Assembly (NCBI RefSeq): GCF_050436995.1
Contig: NC_134758.1
Location: 1,674,001 to 1,738,000, forward strand
Source of the DNA: Anticarsia gemmatalis
Taxonomy: Eukaryota > Arthropoda > Insecta > Lepidoptera > Erebidae
DNA length: 64,000 nt
Direction of reading: 5' to 3'
Shown here piece after piece: positions 49,420 to 62,100 of the stretch. Position 1 is the stretch's first letter, and every line of letters begins with the position of its first letter. The notes under the pieces were generated by a model that was given only the letters and a program-made list of their open reading frames with translations, did not search any database and had not been told where the DNA came from. A program made the position numbers and the translations under genes.

Positions 49420-50681
49420 GGCTAAGCGAACAATGAGATGACGTTTGGTTTGACAATTGACATATTTGACGGCTTTGACGGCAATAATGTTGCCAATGTT
49501 TTTTTTTTCCACATCTTCTTCGCGTTTATTACACGCCACCCGGTGTAATGAACTGTCCCTTGTTTAAAGTTTTGCTTGCTTAAAAATGAATTCAAGTAAC
49601 GATATCAGTTTATCTACTTGAAAACAAATGCTTCTTAAGTTTACGCATATTGTACCAGTTTTCGTCCAAAAACATCAGAAAGTGAAAATACTACCAAGTT
49701 GATAAAAAAATATACTAGTCTGATCTGTCAGTCATAATCATAACCTCAACTTTTAATTATTCAATATAATAAATTATTTATTTTATTGCTAAGTTATTTA
49801 CTAATACTCACTTGTTTTTATGAGTAGTAAGCTTTAGAAACAAGACCGGCTAATCCACGTAAGTATAACCCTTAATGTGAACGAATAGTCTATTGTTTAA
49901 AGACTACGTGAAAGCTTAATATTATTGTCGGTTTATTATATTCCCAATTGGAGCATTATTATTATTATTCCTTATATAAGAATTATATCACACGCAATGA
50001 GACAAATTCTAACCAAATTGTTTCAATATAATCATATTACCTATAGTATTTAAATAATAGTTTTTGAAAACTACAAATATATCACACAATTTCTGAGTAA
50101 TTAACCCATTCTTAAATCATAGTCAAAAAGTGATATCTATTGCAAAAATATATATATAAAGCATTAATATTGAATTTTAAAATGGTTCTTTGATACCAGC
50201 AATAACATTCTTATTTTTCTTAACTCTTTTCTGACATATATTATTATGTATTCTACATTTGTATCCATACCATTGCTACACAAAACAAACCGCCATATAT
50301 TACTTCGAATCTTTTCTTCACTGAGACATAATTAAGGATCCAAGATAAAGCATGTACAGAGTACACACAATGTATACGTACCATTAATGTGTCCGTAAGA
50401 TATAAATAACTAACTTATCTCAGGTCTTTATCATTGTTTGTGGTTTACTATGTAAGTTTATCAATATTGCTCCTTGGTTACAAAGATCACACTGTCTTGT
50501 GTCTATAAAAAGTATTGGAAAAAACCTTGTAGTCTTTTAAAACAATTTCATGTTAATTTTGTGACAATGAGTTGAGTCACAGAAATCACAGTGCATACTA
50601 TGAGTGATGTGAAAGACTAAGGGATAAAATGCGTTGGTATAAATCAATGAAATTTAATCTATTAAACTCTCCTTGTTTCAG
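49420..50681. other. Intergenic region between divergent SNX14 and GCSH genes
   Basis: SNX14 is transcribed leftward from about 49.5 kb and GCSH rightward. The GCSH coding exon is preceded by a splice acceptor (ttgtttcag at 50681), so a non-coding GCSH first exon must lie upstream, perhaps in this interval. Shared promoter use is possible but not shown. Confidence 0.45.
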
Positions 50682-50687
50682 ACAGAA

Positions 50688-51194
50688 ATGACTCTCCAAA
50701 GATGTCTCCTGCAACTGTCAAGACAGTACCTAACAAAACGTAATCTCCTGCAGTCAAATATCAAACAGACTTACTGCGAGCTTCATCACAAATATAGCAC
50801 CAACCCTCCTAGAAAATACACTGACAGGCATGAATGGGTTGTCGCAGACAAAGACATTGGAACCGTCGGTATAAGCAAATATGCACAAGAATCTCTCGGC
50901 GATGTAGTATTTGCACAACTACCAGAAGTAGGAACAAATGTCACAGCTGGTGATGAATGTGGAGCGTTAGAAAGTGTTAAGGCAGCCAGTGAAATATACT
51001 CCCCAGTAACCGGTATTGTTACGGAGAAAAACGGTGATGTAGAAAACAAACCAGGATTGATAAATACAAACTGTTATGATAAAGGTTGGCTTTTTAAAGT
51101 AAAGATGACGAATTTGGAGGAACTGAAGGAGTTAATGACTGAAGCTGATTATGAGACGTTCCTTAAGACCGATGTTGTTAAAGAAGAGACATAG
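50688..51194 (+). CDS. GCSH: Glycine cleavage system H protein, mitochondrial
   Basis: A single coding exon of 168 residues. It carries the aminomethyl arm of the glycine cleavage complex between the P, T and L proteins in the mitochondrial matrix. The lipoyl-bearing Lys is K98 in ESVKAAS, and the domain starts at KYTDRHEW (residue 43), with GITDYAQE-type GISKYAQESLGDVVF following. Residues 1 to about 37 are rich in Arg, Lys, Gln and Leu with almost no acidic residues, as expected for a mitochondrial presequence. The start is the ATG at 50688, six bases after a splice acceptor at 50681, so the 5' leader is spliced. The length is close to animal GCSH (about 173). The Drosophila counterpart is ppl (pumpless). 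Confidence 0.96.
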   Translation: MTLQRCLLQLSRQYLTKRNLLQSNIKQTYCELHHKYSTNPPRKYTDRHEWVVADKDIGTVGISKYAQESLGDVVFAQLPEVGTNVTAGDECGALESVKAASEIYSPVTGIVTEKNGDVENKPGLINTNCYDKGWLFKVKMTNLEELKELMTEADYETFLKTDVVKEET

Positions 51195-51229
51195 TTTATT
51201 TCTTGTTTCGTTTTTTAGTTATAGAGAAG

Positions 51230-51235
51230 AATAAA
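51230..51235 (+). terminator. Polyadenylation signal of GCSH
   Basis: AATAAA 35 nt after the GCSH stop codon, followed by a GT- and T-rich stretch (gttatgtttttgttgtg), the expected downstream element. Confidence 0.75.
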
Positions 51236-51692
51236 GTTATGTTTTTGTTGTGATTAGATTGTTTTACTAGAATTCAAAAATTTATATAATATCACACCTT
51301 TTTCCCGCAGGGTAGGCAAAGACCAAAGGATGCCACAGACATATTATACATTTTACTTATTAAAATTTTATTAAGTACTAAAAGATATAAAATATTCATA
51401 AATCTACCTGAACACAAACATGGGCATTTACTTGGCCAAACATTCCAAGGTGTATTTTATAGTAATCAGTCACATACACTATATGAAAGCCTGAATATTT
51501 TCATAGCAACATATTGAATAAAAGACCGTTTGTGCGTCATCATTTTATTAGTGCAATCATAACTACAAAAATTAATGGTAAACACAATTTCACTACTTTG
51601 GCATCAATCACACTGAACAGTGTCATTAATATTTTATCACAATAACATTTTTGTTTAGTACTTCACATAAAAGAAGTAAATAATATCACAAA

Positions 51693-53263
51693 TACACTCA
51701 GCGGCAGAAAAAGTGGCCCAAAGCAAAACTACGATAAAACTTTTTAGAATATCAATATATGGTTACTATTTTGGCTATAACTATTAGTTAAACAGTTTAT
51801 ACACAAGTTTAGTTACAATTTACACTAAATAGTCGTTATTTTTAATCAAAAATGGGAAAAATTAAAAAATACAGCTTTCGTCGAAATCGCTTACTGAAAG
51901 TTTTTGCAAAAACCTAATTCTGCACCAAAGAAAAAATCTAGTTTATACCGCGTGTTAACTCCTCTAGCATTTATGGTGACCTGCATGCATTCTGGCATGC
52001 TTTGGAGGATGTTTTAATTACTTCTTGAAGAACTTTATCCCACACTCTGACTAGAGCGGTTCTTCGCTCACCAAGTGATTCTGGTGGGTTGGGCAGTGCG
52101 CATACACTGTTTTTTAGCATGTGCCAGACATGTTCTATGGGGTTGATGTCTGGACTGTGAGCAGGCTAAGCCAGTTTTTGAATCCCGATATCAGCAAGGT
52201 GCGATTCCACAACGCGGGCGCTATGAGCGCGCGCATTAAACTGCATTAGAGTTAATCCTCCCGACCAATGACATCCATAAGTGGTACAACATGGTCTTGG
52301 AAGATTTCTTCAATGTACCCGGCTGCTGTTAGGCGCTGATCTACGAGACAAGCTCCGTACGTGCCTCCAAACATACACCTCTCCATACCATAACAGACCT
52401 ACCTTTGTAACTGACCGTCTGACGTGTTGTGTTGGGAAAAAACTGTCCTTAATGGCGTCTTTACACTCTCTCACGACCATTTGGTGCTCTTAATGCTACT
52501 CAGCACTCATCGGTTAACAAGAACTTGCTCCATTGGTCGATAGCCAATTCACATGTTTACGAGCAAATCGTAATCGCGCAACTCGATGGTGTCTCTCGAG
52601 TTCTGGTACTCGGGTTGGTCTTCCTGCCTGTAAATTACGTTCTTTTATCCTTCGCCTCATGTTCCGTTCACTAAGAATGACTCCGCGTGCCGCTTGAAGC
52701 CTCTAGTGAATCTCAAACGCTGTCAAAAAGCGGTTTCTCAGCACCTCGAGGTTAACAAATCGGTCATCTCTTGCGGATGTACATCGTGTTCGTCCAATTC
52801 CTGGTCGCCGCGTGTAGAGACCAGTCTCACGATACCTCCTAATCGCAGACCTTAAAGTGGTACGCGATACATTGAAAAATGCAGCCACCTCTCAATGGTA
52901 ATGGCCCTGATCGGCCAACAAGACCACCTAAGCCACTTGTTCAGCAGTAAGTGGCATCTTCAAATCTTTTCTAAAATCTAAATAGACCAATAATCAATAA
53001 AAATTATAAAGAAAATCGTTTCCGTGCAGCAATATTTCAAAATACAGAATTCAACTGACCTCTCGAATCAACACTGAATTCAGTTCTAACACACATTGTT
53101 AGAAAAAGTCATCCGTCACTTAAATTAATCTGAAATTCAACACTTCATAACACTAAACAGATCACTTTGCAACTACTTACAACAATATATCTTTCATATA
53201 TTACTTAATTTGTTTACAAATTCACGATAAGCGCTTGGGCCACTTTTTCTGCCGCTGAGTGTA
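51693..53263 (-). mobile_element. Tc1-like DNA transposon with perfect 27-bp ends
   Basis: The element (51695-53261, 1567 bp) has terminal inverted repeats beginning CACTCAGCGGCAGAAAAAGT that match exactly for 27 bp, and TA on both sides. Size, TA target and transposase remnants place it in Tc1/mariner, Tc1-like branch. It lies between the convergent GCSH and GH31 genes. Confidence 0.92.
52040..52957 (-). pseudogene. Broken Tc1-like transposase
   Basis: Reading leftward from the ATG at 52957, the frame starts MPLTAEQVA and meets a stop after nine codons and another after HYH. It then continues through a helix-turn-helix (VAAFFNVSRTTLRSAIRRY), a GRPR-like GIGRTR box and, in shifted frames, segments matching the catalytic domain (SVMVWRGVC, SDINPIEHVWHMLK). 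Premature stops and at least one frameshift make it non-functional. The final motif, normally near the last catalytic acidic residue, is still readable. Confidence 0.85.
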
Positions 53264-54869
53264 TTTCAAATGAGTATCACACAAATTATTGTACACAACA
53301 TTGTTTGATATGCGCCCAAATTATAATATATAAAAACTTGCTTGAAAATTCCTGCTTTAAAATGGTCAAGTTGTAAACATAAATACCTAGTAAGTGGAAC
53401 ATTTTTCAATCTGAATGTTTTTCAAAAGTAAGGTTACAAATCCACCATTGATTAAATTATGCAACATCAAAGACAGCAGAGAAACATATCAAAGACTTGA
53501 TACTAATAAATATAGGTAAATGGTAGAAAAAAATTACTACATATGTTTGCGTTTAACTTGACCATTATAAAACTGGTTACAAAGATCTACTCAAACAATC
53601 ATACTATATTAACATTTAATATTTTACACTATTATAATCTATTCAGTAGTATATAAAAGTATGCGTAATCGGTGTGTGATATAATAACATTGATCAATAA
53701 CAAGATATTAGTGACATTCTGATACACATATTTAAATATAATAATTTAAATACTAAAAGAAACCTGGCAAAAATGTTATAACTGACCTTATATACCTCTA
53801 CAAAACGAGCGTAGAGTTACGTGCACATACGTATACGTATATGACGTACGATCGACAATAATATATACGAAATAAAATATTTTGACCCATGTCTATGACA
53901 TCTGCCGTTCGTAAGAACGTGGATGTACGTACTCGTACATACCCCGTATATACGCTCAACGTAACGTACGAAATAAAACGTTGCACGTTGTAAATGCGAC
54001 CAGTGAGAGAAAATATAAATATACGTATCAGAATCCCTACTCCCATAGACATTAAAGACCACAAATATTTCATTAAGTGTTAGTTTCAAAAATGCATACA
54101 CATCTATTTAATATTTAAATATGCATGTAAAGTAGTAAGAAAAACATTTATTGTTATTATACAGTGAACTTACATACATAGAATCACGCCTTTTTCCCAT
54201 AGGGGTAGGTAGAGACCAGAAAACACCACTTGGTACAATCCTTACAAACTTTACAGTGAACATTGTATGGATTATTTTGTTGATATTAAAATACCACTAA
54301 AATATGAATGCTTGAGCTTATTAACATTACCTTATGACTAGACATACACATACAATTTTTATTATTTTATATTAAAAAGTGTGGTCAACTCCAAAACTTC
54401 ACAATAAGGGGTATTTGATAAAAATGGCAATGTATCAGCATTTTATCTTATTCTATTTATATTAAAATTGTATGGCAACCATTTATAATTAACATTAAAT
54501 ATTTTGTGCTAATATTTGAAGATTGAAATGTTATTTTTAGAAAGTGGTAAGAGAATTTTCAACAAGCAACATTTAGTTTTGAACTTGGTCACACCAATTA
54601 CAATATTATAACGTCATAATATTAAGTAATAATTGGCTGACATTCATACTAAATCCCTGTTAAATATCTTTATTTATATAATACACATAGAATGATGAAA
54701 AATCCTGCCTTACGTACTTTAATTATACTATAAAATCCCTCTTATGATATCTAACAAAAGATAGAAGCTCAAACACAGGAATAATTACAACGCTATCTAT
54801 AAATCATTCGGTGTTCAAAAAAGCACACGAACATACGTTTATGAATGATGATACATAGAATTTTAAAAC
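53264..54869. other. Intergenic AT-rich region with an ACGT-rich patch
   Basis: Between the Tc1 element and the SINE at 54870. At about 53812-53980 there is a dense run of ACGT-type words (acatacgtatacgtatatgacgtacg and similar). A 'cctttttcccataggggtaggtagagacc' repeat copy lies at about 54188. No coding sequence is supported. Confidence 0.5.
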
Positions 54870-55104
54870 ACCAAAGAATACGTGACATCCTAAGGTGAAG
54901 ACATAGGTGTATGAAATGCACCCGCGTTTCGCTATTAACAATGTCAGTCCCACGTAATAGGAGGCAAGCCTATTGCCATAAACCAAACTCGAGATAACTA
55001 TACATTAGAAAAAGACCGATAGCACTTTGTCCGACGTGGGAATCGAACCCGGGACCCCGTGGTCAGCAGTCAAATGCACAACCGACCACGGCACAGAGGC
55101 AGTC
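54870..55104 (-). repeat. tRNA-derived SINE
   Basis: Read on the minus strand it opens 'gactgcctctgtgccgtggt' with a B-box-like CGGGTTCGATTCC, then 'cacgtcggacaaagtgctatc' and 'ggcaataggcttgcctcctat'. This is the best preserved copy in the window of the family also seen at 14320-14515. The head does not fold as a canonical tRNA. Confidence 0.65.
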
Positions 55105-56186
55105 AAAGAATACGAAAAGAAATACAAGCAAAGAATAGTAGTACCTCTATAATTATATTATGTCACATGTATGTAGTACCAATATATATCGCGTTACATA
55201 TTATAACTTATCGTGTCCATCCAGTACTTATAATACAATATCTAAAATGCCATTATTATTTAGTTTACAAAATTATCCTACAGTATCAATAGACAATAAT
55301 GACGATTAATGTTAATTTATTTTTGTTCAACACCAATGTTCTGTTCATATTCTTAGTCAAATGAAAAGCAGTAGTAAATAAGAATGACGAAATAGTCATT
55401 ATTTTTATAACAGTAAACTGCATACGCTTCTATAAGCATATGAAATAAAATAAGGGCATTTAAATACAATTCAAATAGTCCACTAAAAAGCATACAATAA
55501 ATACTCATACATAAGTCATAGTATGTACTTATTACTATAAATACATACCCAAAACATAATTAAAATAATATAACATATCCTTAATTACAAAAAAAAAACA
55601 TACAATACAAAAAAGCATAATTAAGCAATGATAATATCAAATTGTTGGTCACAAATTCTCTATGTAATTGTTTAAATACATAATATTATGTAATTTCCCT
55701 TGCTACTTGTGTATTCATATTATTTCATGTACTACTTTTAATATTAGATGAGCACCTAGTTTTTTTCATACTGTTATATACCAACACCTTTTAAATTCAT
55801 TTTTGTTGCTCTTGGCATTACTATCAATTCTTATATGAGAAATTATTTATAATAATCGTAATAAAGACCAAAATTAGCCCAAGTTTCACCCGGTCTCTAC
55901 AAGACATATCGGTTCAAGTTTTGAAACTATCGATGTTTGTACACATTTGTCACAATTCGGTTGAAACATTCGGGCGCGGTGATGTCGAGCTATATTTATC
56001 CCGAATTTTTCACCCACACATTTTCGGATTTACCGTCAGTCTGGGCCTGGTCTAGCAAGCCCAACTTATCACCGTTTCTAAACAAACTGTCGTTACGCAG
56101 TTTCAGTTGCATGTTCTCATATAAGAATACCATTAGGGTAGGTGAAACTAGTAAAACCGTTAGGAACACAGACTCCTATATAAAAA
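55105..56186. other. 3' flank of the GH31 gene
   Basis: AT-rich sequence. The 3' UTR and polyadenylation site of the minus-strand GH31 gene must lie in its right part, but I see no clear AATAAA close to the stop. A plus-strand frame at 55937-56200 is the complement of UTR and exon sequence and is not called. Confidence 0.4.
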
Positions 56187-59100
56187 TTACCATCCAATAG
56201 ACCAATTTCTATTCTGTTTAGGCTTATAACTCCATTTTACTGTGAACGGTTTATCTAAGGACAAATTAACATTGACTACGAGAACTCTAGTTTTGTTTAA
56301 ATAAGTGAACTCACAGGGTTTGATGCACGGCTGGTCGTTGATAGCTACTACTTTGACGGCCGGTTGGTTGAGAATGGTGATTTTGTTCAATGTAGGAACC
56401 CCATAGCCCCACCATTGCACGGACGATTGTAGTTCGGTCCCGTTGAGCATGAATTGTATGTGGCTGTATTTTTTCTCTTCGTAGCTGTCTGTAATTTTAG
56501 AAGGTGTTATTAAATTAGTTTTATAATTTATCAAACTTTATCCACCGCAGTTACGTTTTCTAACCAATTAGTTTTAAAGTAAAGTTTTAAATTAAAGTTG
56601 TAAAATAGAAAATATAAAATTTGACCTAGAAAATTAAATGAAATGACAACTTAGATAGATAGATATTAGATATTTTAAAAAAGGAATTTGGCAACAAAAC
56701 CGGTTGCTCAAGTAACTAGTTTTTAAGTAAGTCTAACTCTTTTTCTTGTCCTTATCCCACCATTAAGTAGGGTCGCACGACATGTTTTCTTCATAAAAAT
56801 ATGCTATTAAGAGATTTGGCTGATGTTTTCATCATCGGCCACCTGCCTGACGACTATCCTTTTCGGGAATTTTTAAAAGGGCAACGTTTTGCTTTTATGT
56901 TTCGAATTTTTAATCTAACTAAAGATGTATTTTTTAAATGTAAAGCACACAATACGTACTCAGGCTGTCCCCGTCGTCCCAGTACAGTTCCCCCTCGGCC
57001 CGCAGGCTCAGGTCGGGCACGGCCAGCAGCTGTAGCGGCGCGCTGCGCGTCACGTGCGTGCTCACCGGCCCTTGTGTGGGGGGTGCCTGCAGCGGGATTA
57101 TACCGCCGCCCTGGAGAGACAAAGATATATTGATTTTGTATTATTTTACTGAGAACAGGCAAGGTATTAGGTTCAAATCTATTCGTCTATTAGTAGCAAA
57201 TCCAGATTTTTTGTTCTGAAATGCTATTTTAGCTTTAAAGACTTGTAAACCGAGAAGACCCGAGGGACGAACTCAGATGCTTGATTAAGGCAGTTGTCCC
57301 ATCGCCAACGATGAACAAGTAACGAGAAGAGCTAGAATTGGAAACGAGTTGGCGAGCCGCGGGGAGCGAGTGCGTAATTGCGGTAGTTGTGTAGCTCTGC
57401 TACAAGCGAGTGCGTGAGTGAGACGAGCGATTACTCACATCACTGTCATCATCGTAGGGAAATGTCCGCTGCTCTCTCGACGTGTGTTCTAATCGCGCGA
57501 GTATCGCTGAGCGAGTGTTGTCTTTCATGGTTCTGGTCGCTTAGCAACAAACTAGTGAAGCGAGTGCTCGCCGTCAGTGTGAACAGTCAGCGATCAACTG
57601 TTTGTACATGTGTCTATTTTGTTTACATGGAATGCATATCTATTATACGTTTCTTGAACGAGAAAATAGCCGATAGTTTGTCGTTTTCTCGTCGGCGGGA
57701 CAAGTGCCTTAGGAGGAGTTTAAAAGCACTAGTGAATTACAAATTAGGACGAGCGTGCTTGAGCTGATAAAAATGTTAGGAAGAACCAAAGTGACAATAC
57801 TACAGTTGTCCAAAATCGTATTATTAATACCGTAGGTAGCTACCTACAGCTGTGGATCATAACGTCATAAGTTTACCTTGACAGAGACAGTCTCATTCTC
57901 AGTGAGCTCCAGACTCTTGTCCACAGCGAGGAACTGTCCGTCCAGGATGTTGTACCAGCACTGCGGGGGCGGGAACACTCCGCGGGTCACCACGCTGTTC
58001 TGTTGCAGGATGGGCGTCACCATGATGTAGGGACCTATCATGAATTGGTCGTCTATATCGTGTAGATTGTTCTGTTCGGGCGCTCTGAGAAAAGACATTA
58101 AGTTCTGTGTTAATAATTTTGATATAAGGTATTCCTAATACGATAAGTAATAAAAACATGTATTTTCAAGATTTAATGATGTCAAGTGGGCGTCAAAATC
58201 AGATCACACAGCACTATGACGTATGTGGACGTATGACCGCATTGTGCGTAGGTGCCCTAAGAGGACAATTTTGTAACAATTTCTACACCAGAATATTTAA
58301 GTTTGAAATGTTGTGTCAAACTAACGTTCCCTTTATTTTATAGAAATGCAGCATAATAATATCAAAATATATTTTTTATAATGTCACTCATTTTTTAAAC
58401 AATAAATATATGAAACAAGTTACTCACTCAAAGAACAGTGGTCTTATCACAGTATCACCGAACACGTGTGCTCGCCAGAACAGAGTGTAGTAGTAGGGAA
58501 GGATTTCATATCGGAGCCGCAGTGCTTTACGACTCGCTTCTACCACGTCTGGGCCGAGCGATACTGGGTCTTGTGCCTGAAGGAAAGAAGATAATAATTA
58601 TTTATTTTGAATTGTTTGATAGTGTTGTAGTAGTAGTCAATTAACTTATTCAAAGTTTACTTAGATATTTGAAAGTTTCCGCGATGATTTCTTTTACCAA
58701 GCAACGTAGGTTCATTGATGTGTGTCTACTGCTTTAAGATATAAACCCCGTAACGGCGACCGTACTGCTCCATATCGAACACATTACTAACCTCGGGACT
58801 AAGATTGCAGGCTCAATACTATGACGATTTTAAATACTTGCTAAAAGTTTATAAAGTAAACCTTTTTTGACTATGACTTTGAATAACAAACAATCTAAGG
58901 GACATTTTCTCTGAATATTAGTGATTATTTCCTACACAAACGTATACATTCCAAAATCAACACTTAATGCAATAAGTACCTTAGCATCAATAGTATTATG
59001 GTTCCTGCTGAAGGGGTAGAAGGCTCCGAGCTGCATCCATCGCTTGCACAGCTCCACGGTGGTGTCGCGGTTGAACCCGCAGATGTCCGCGCCCATCATC

Positions 59101-62100
59101 GGTATGCCGAACAAACTGAAGCTAAGCAGCTCTGAAAGATAAAATAAAGATGTAAAAAAAAAATATATCGCGACGAATCGAGAACCTCCCCCTTTTTTGA
59201 AGTCGGTTGAAAACACTGATATTTGGTTCAAAACCTTTAATCAGTGTTTTTAGGACTCCATATAAGGTTTAAGCTGTTCGCAAATGGTCATTCTCTTGGA
59301 TAAAAATGAGCAAACCAATCGGAAATACGATATGTCAAGACTTTTGAATCGATATGAATAGCATTTTGAATAAGATTTATTGGGTCCTCACTACTCATTC
59401 TAAGATCTATTTTAGGCTCTCAAGGTCCGCGTAAATAAAATCCACTTTGACAGCTATTAAGTATGTCGTTATTGAAAGGCTCAATGTTTTTTACCAATTT
59501 TTCTTTTTAAAACATATCTAATCATGTTTTTTTTATTATATTATGATTTTTTTTCCGTTAAGGTTCAGTATATTGATAAATAACGATACTGTAATAAGTA
59601 AGATATTTACCAGGAATAGTCATTCTCATATCATGCCAGTCACTGGCAATGTCCCCGCTCCAGTGTCCCGCGTATCGTCCGAACCCGACGAACGTCGCTC
59701 GAGATATTATGAACGGACGCTTGCCACGTATTTCTGCCAGCGCACTGTAATTAAAAGATAAATTTTGTAATAAAAAATGATGAAAAAATATAATGGTTTT
59801 ATTTGTAGAGTATAAAAAAAATAAAAAAAGCAATTCTTTTAAGGTAAAAGGCACGTTTGTATTTGCCCGAGTATGATCAATACCAGAATGTTTATTTTCT
59901 CAGTCGCACCTCTGTTGATATTAGACTAAAACTCTTTAGTCAGAACAATTATAACCGAAGGCTAAACCAAATACACTTACAAGTTAGTAGCAATAGCTTC
60001 ACTCATCGCATATAGATTGTGTAAATCGTAATGTTCTCCTAGGAAGTGTTTGGCGTCCATGCACAGCGTGTGTGTACGGAGCTGAGGGTCGCTGGTTCGA
60101 GGCCGGTAAGGGATAGTCTCCGGTGCACATGTCCCGAACACTGGGCCGTCTAGGAAGTTTGAAGGTTCGTTCATGTCCTGAAAGACGTAATTTGAATTAG
60201 CACAGGACGGTTAAAGATCAGTGGGTTAAGCAATCTCTGCATTGTACATTCTATAGATGGGTGGAAGAAAGTTGAGCGATTTATTTCAAAAAGGACGTTT
60301 AAAGTTGGTCTCCGTTTTTGTCAATTAAGAAACGGTGGTTAATTTATCTCATTCATAATATCAAAATGTTGAATTACTTCAGATGAAAACAATATAAATT
60401 AGGCGCTAATTTGACTCGAACTTTAATTTGTGATGTTGTATGTCACTATAACAACAAAAGCTCTTTGACGTTTCATTTGCCAATACTTCATATATATAAT
60501 AGGTTACACGGCATATTGTTTAACTGAGAGACACTTGGAGATAAATAGCACAGATGTTGTAACTTACAATCCAAACGCCGTCGTAAGGCACTTGTCTGTG
60601 GTAGTCGGTCATCATCTCCACCCAGTAGCTGGTCGCGTTGGGGTGAGTGAAGTCTGGGAACACTGTGTGCCCTTTGTTCCATACCTGAATATAATATTTA
60701 TAAAGTGAACTTTGAAATAAAAGACAAACGAAGAAGATAGTTGTTGCTAGATCGGTAACATGATTTCTACCAACGAAAGATTGATTTATCGAGCACGTAT
60801 ACGTTTCTACACGTGTATGCAGCATTTAAAACATCGATATTTAAAACTTTACATTTAATTCATCGTTAATTTAGATATTTGTCATGTCTGAGGAACTGAA
60901 AAACAATGAGAATATTATTGTAAATGTTTTACCTGTCCCACAAATATTTGATTGGTGGAGTTCTTCACAAATATATCCATTTCTACTCCGCGGTCGTACG
61001 CCGCGTATGTGCCCGGCTTTAGAGACTCACCGATACCCGGATCTGTAATGTAATGCATTATTTATATAATTCTGCTGAAGAAATGCCTTAATAAGGCTTT
61101 AGCTATGTATAAATATCATTAAAAACATATAAATTTAACCTGTTAATATCTCACTACTGGGCAAAGGTAATAAGGGAGGCGTTAGGACATGAGTCCACCT
61201 CCACATTTAAATATGTAATTAAAAATATATAGTAGAACTGTAAATATAATATGCTAAATAATATAAACTCACCAATAATCATAATATAGTGCATTCCTTC
61301 ATTATGTAATTCTTTGACAAATTCAGGCAGACCCGCGTAATTTACTTTGTCGTATGTAAAATCATTGTTATCATGCATGTAGTCAATGTCGTTCCATTGT
61401 ACATCCTGAAATAATGAGAAAACAATAATAAAGCTAGCCATTAACTATAGAACCCAATTTTAAAAAAATGAAAAATTCATGTCATGTCATAAATGAAATT
61501 AATGGCTTCTATCTATAATGTAAGTGTTTAGTTATTTAGTTAAACTTCTAGATTGTACTTACAAAAGGTATGCCAGCGTCTCTATTAGCTTTCCAGATTT
61601 GTCTTGTTGCGTTCAAAGAACCGTAATTGTATCTGAAAATTAAATAAATTTTAGAGACAAAATATTATCAGTGTAGATTTTTTACTATTTTTTTTACGCA
61701 CAATTTAACATACACTCTCAACTTAAATTATTGTAAGTCGTAAAAGTATTTATAGGATATTTCATTATTAGACTATTCTTAGCAATTTTTTTTTTTTTTT
61801 TTTATTATACTACATTACCAAAACCAATCATAAAATCGTTAAATACCTGCTAAGATGAAAGCCGAGTGCCCAATAAGGCGGCATGAAGGGCCGGCCCACC
61901 AGCTCCGTGTACTGCGCCACCACGTCCTTGGGCGCCGGGCCCACGAACACGAACAGGTTGAGGATCCCGCCGGTAGTGCGGTACGTGATGCCCGGAGTTG
62001 GCTGGAGGACTATGTCTGTAAATATATTTAACTTTAAAGTATAATATTAATGTCTATTTTTATTGTAATGTAATGCACCTTTACAAATATAAACCTAGGT

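Noticed and set aside
56854..57162. Pro/Arg-rich minus-strand frame over the GH31 exon at 56960-57110
   Set aside because: A different frame of the same exon gives the GH31 C-terminal sequence (LYWDDGDSL) and joins both neighbours in phase.
57387..57767. 126-codon plus-strand frame
   Set aside because: It lies wholly in a GH31 intron on the opposite strand, has no recognisable domain and probably reflects local GC-rich repeats.
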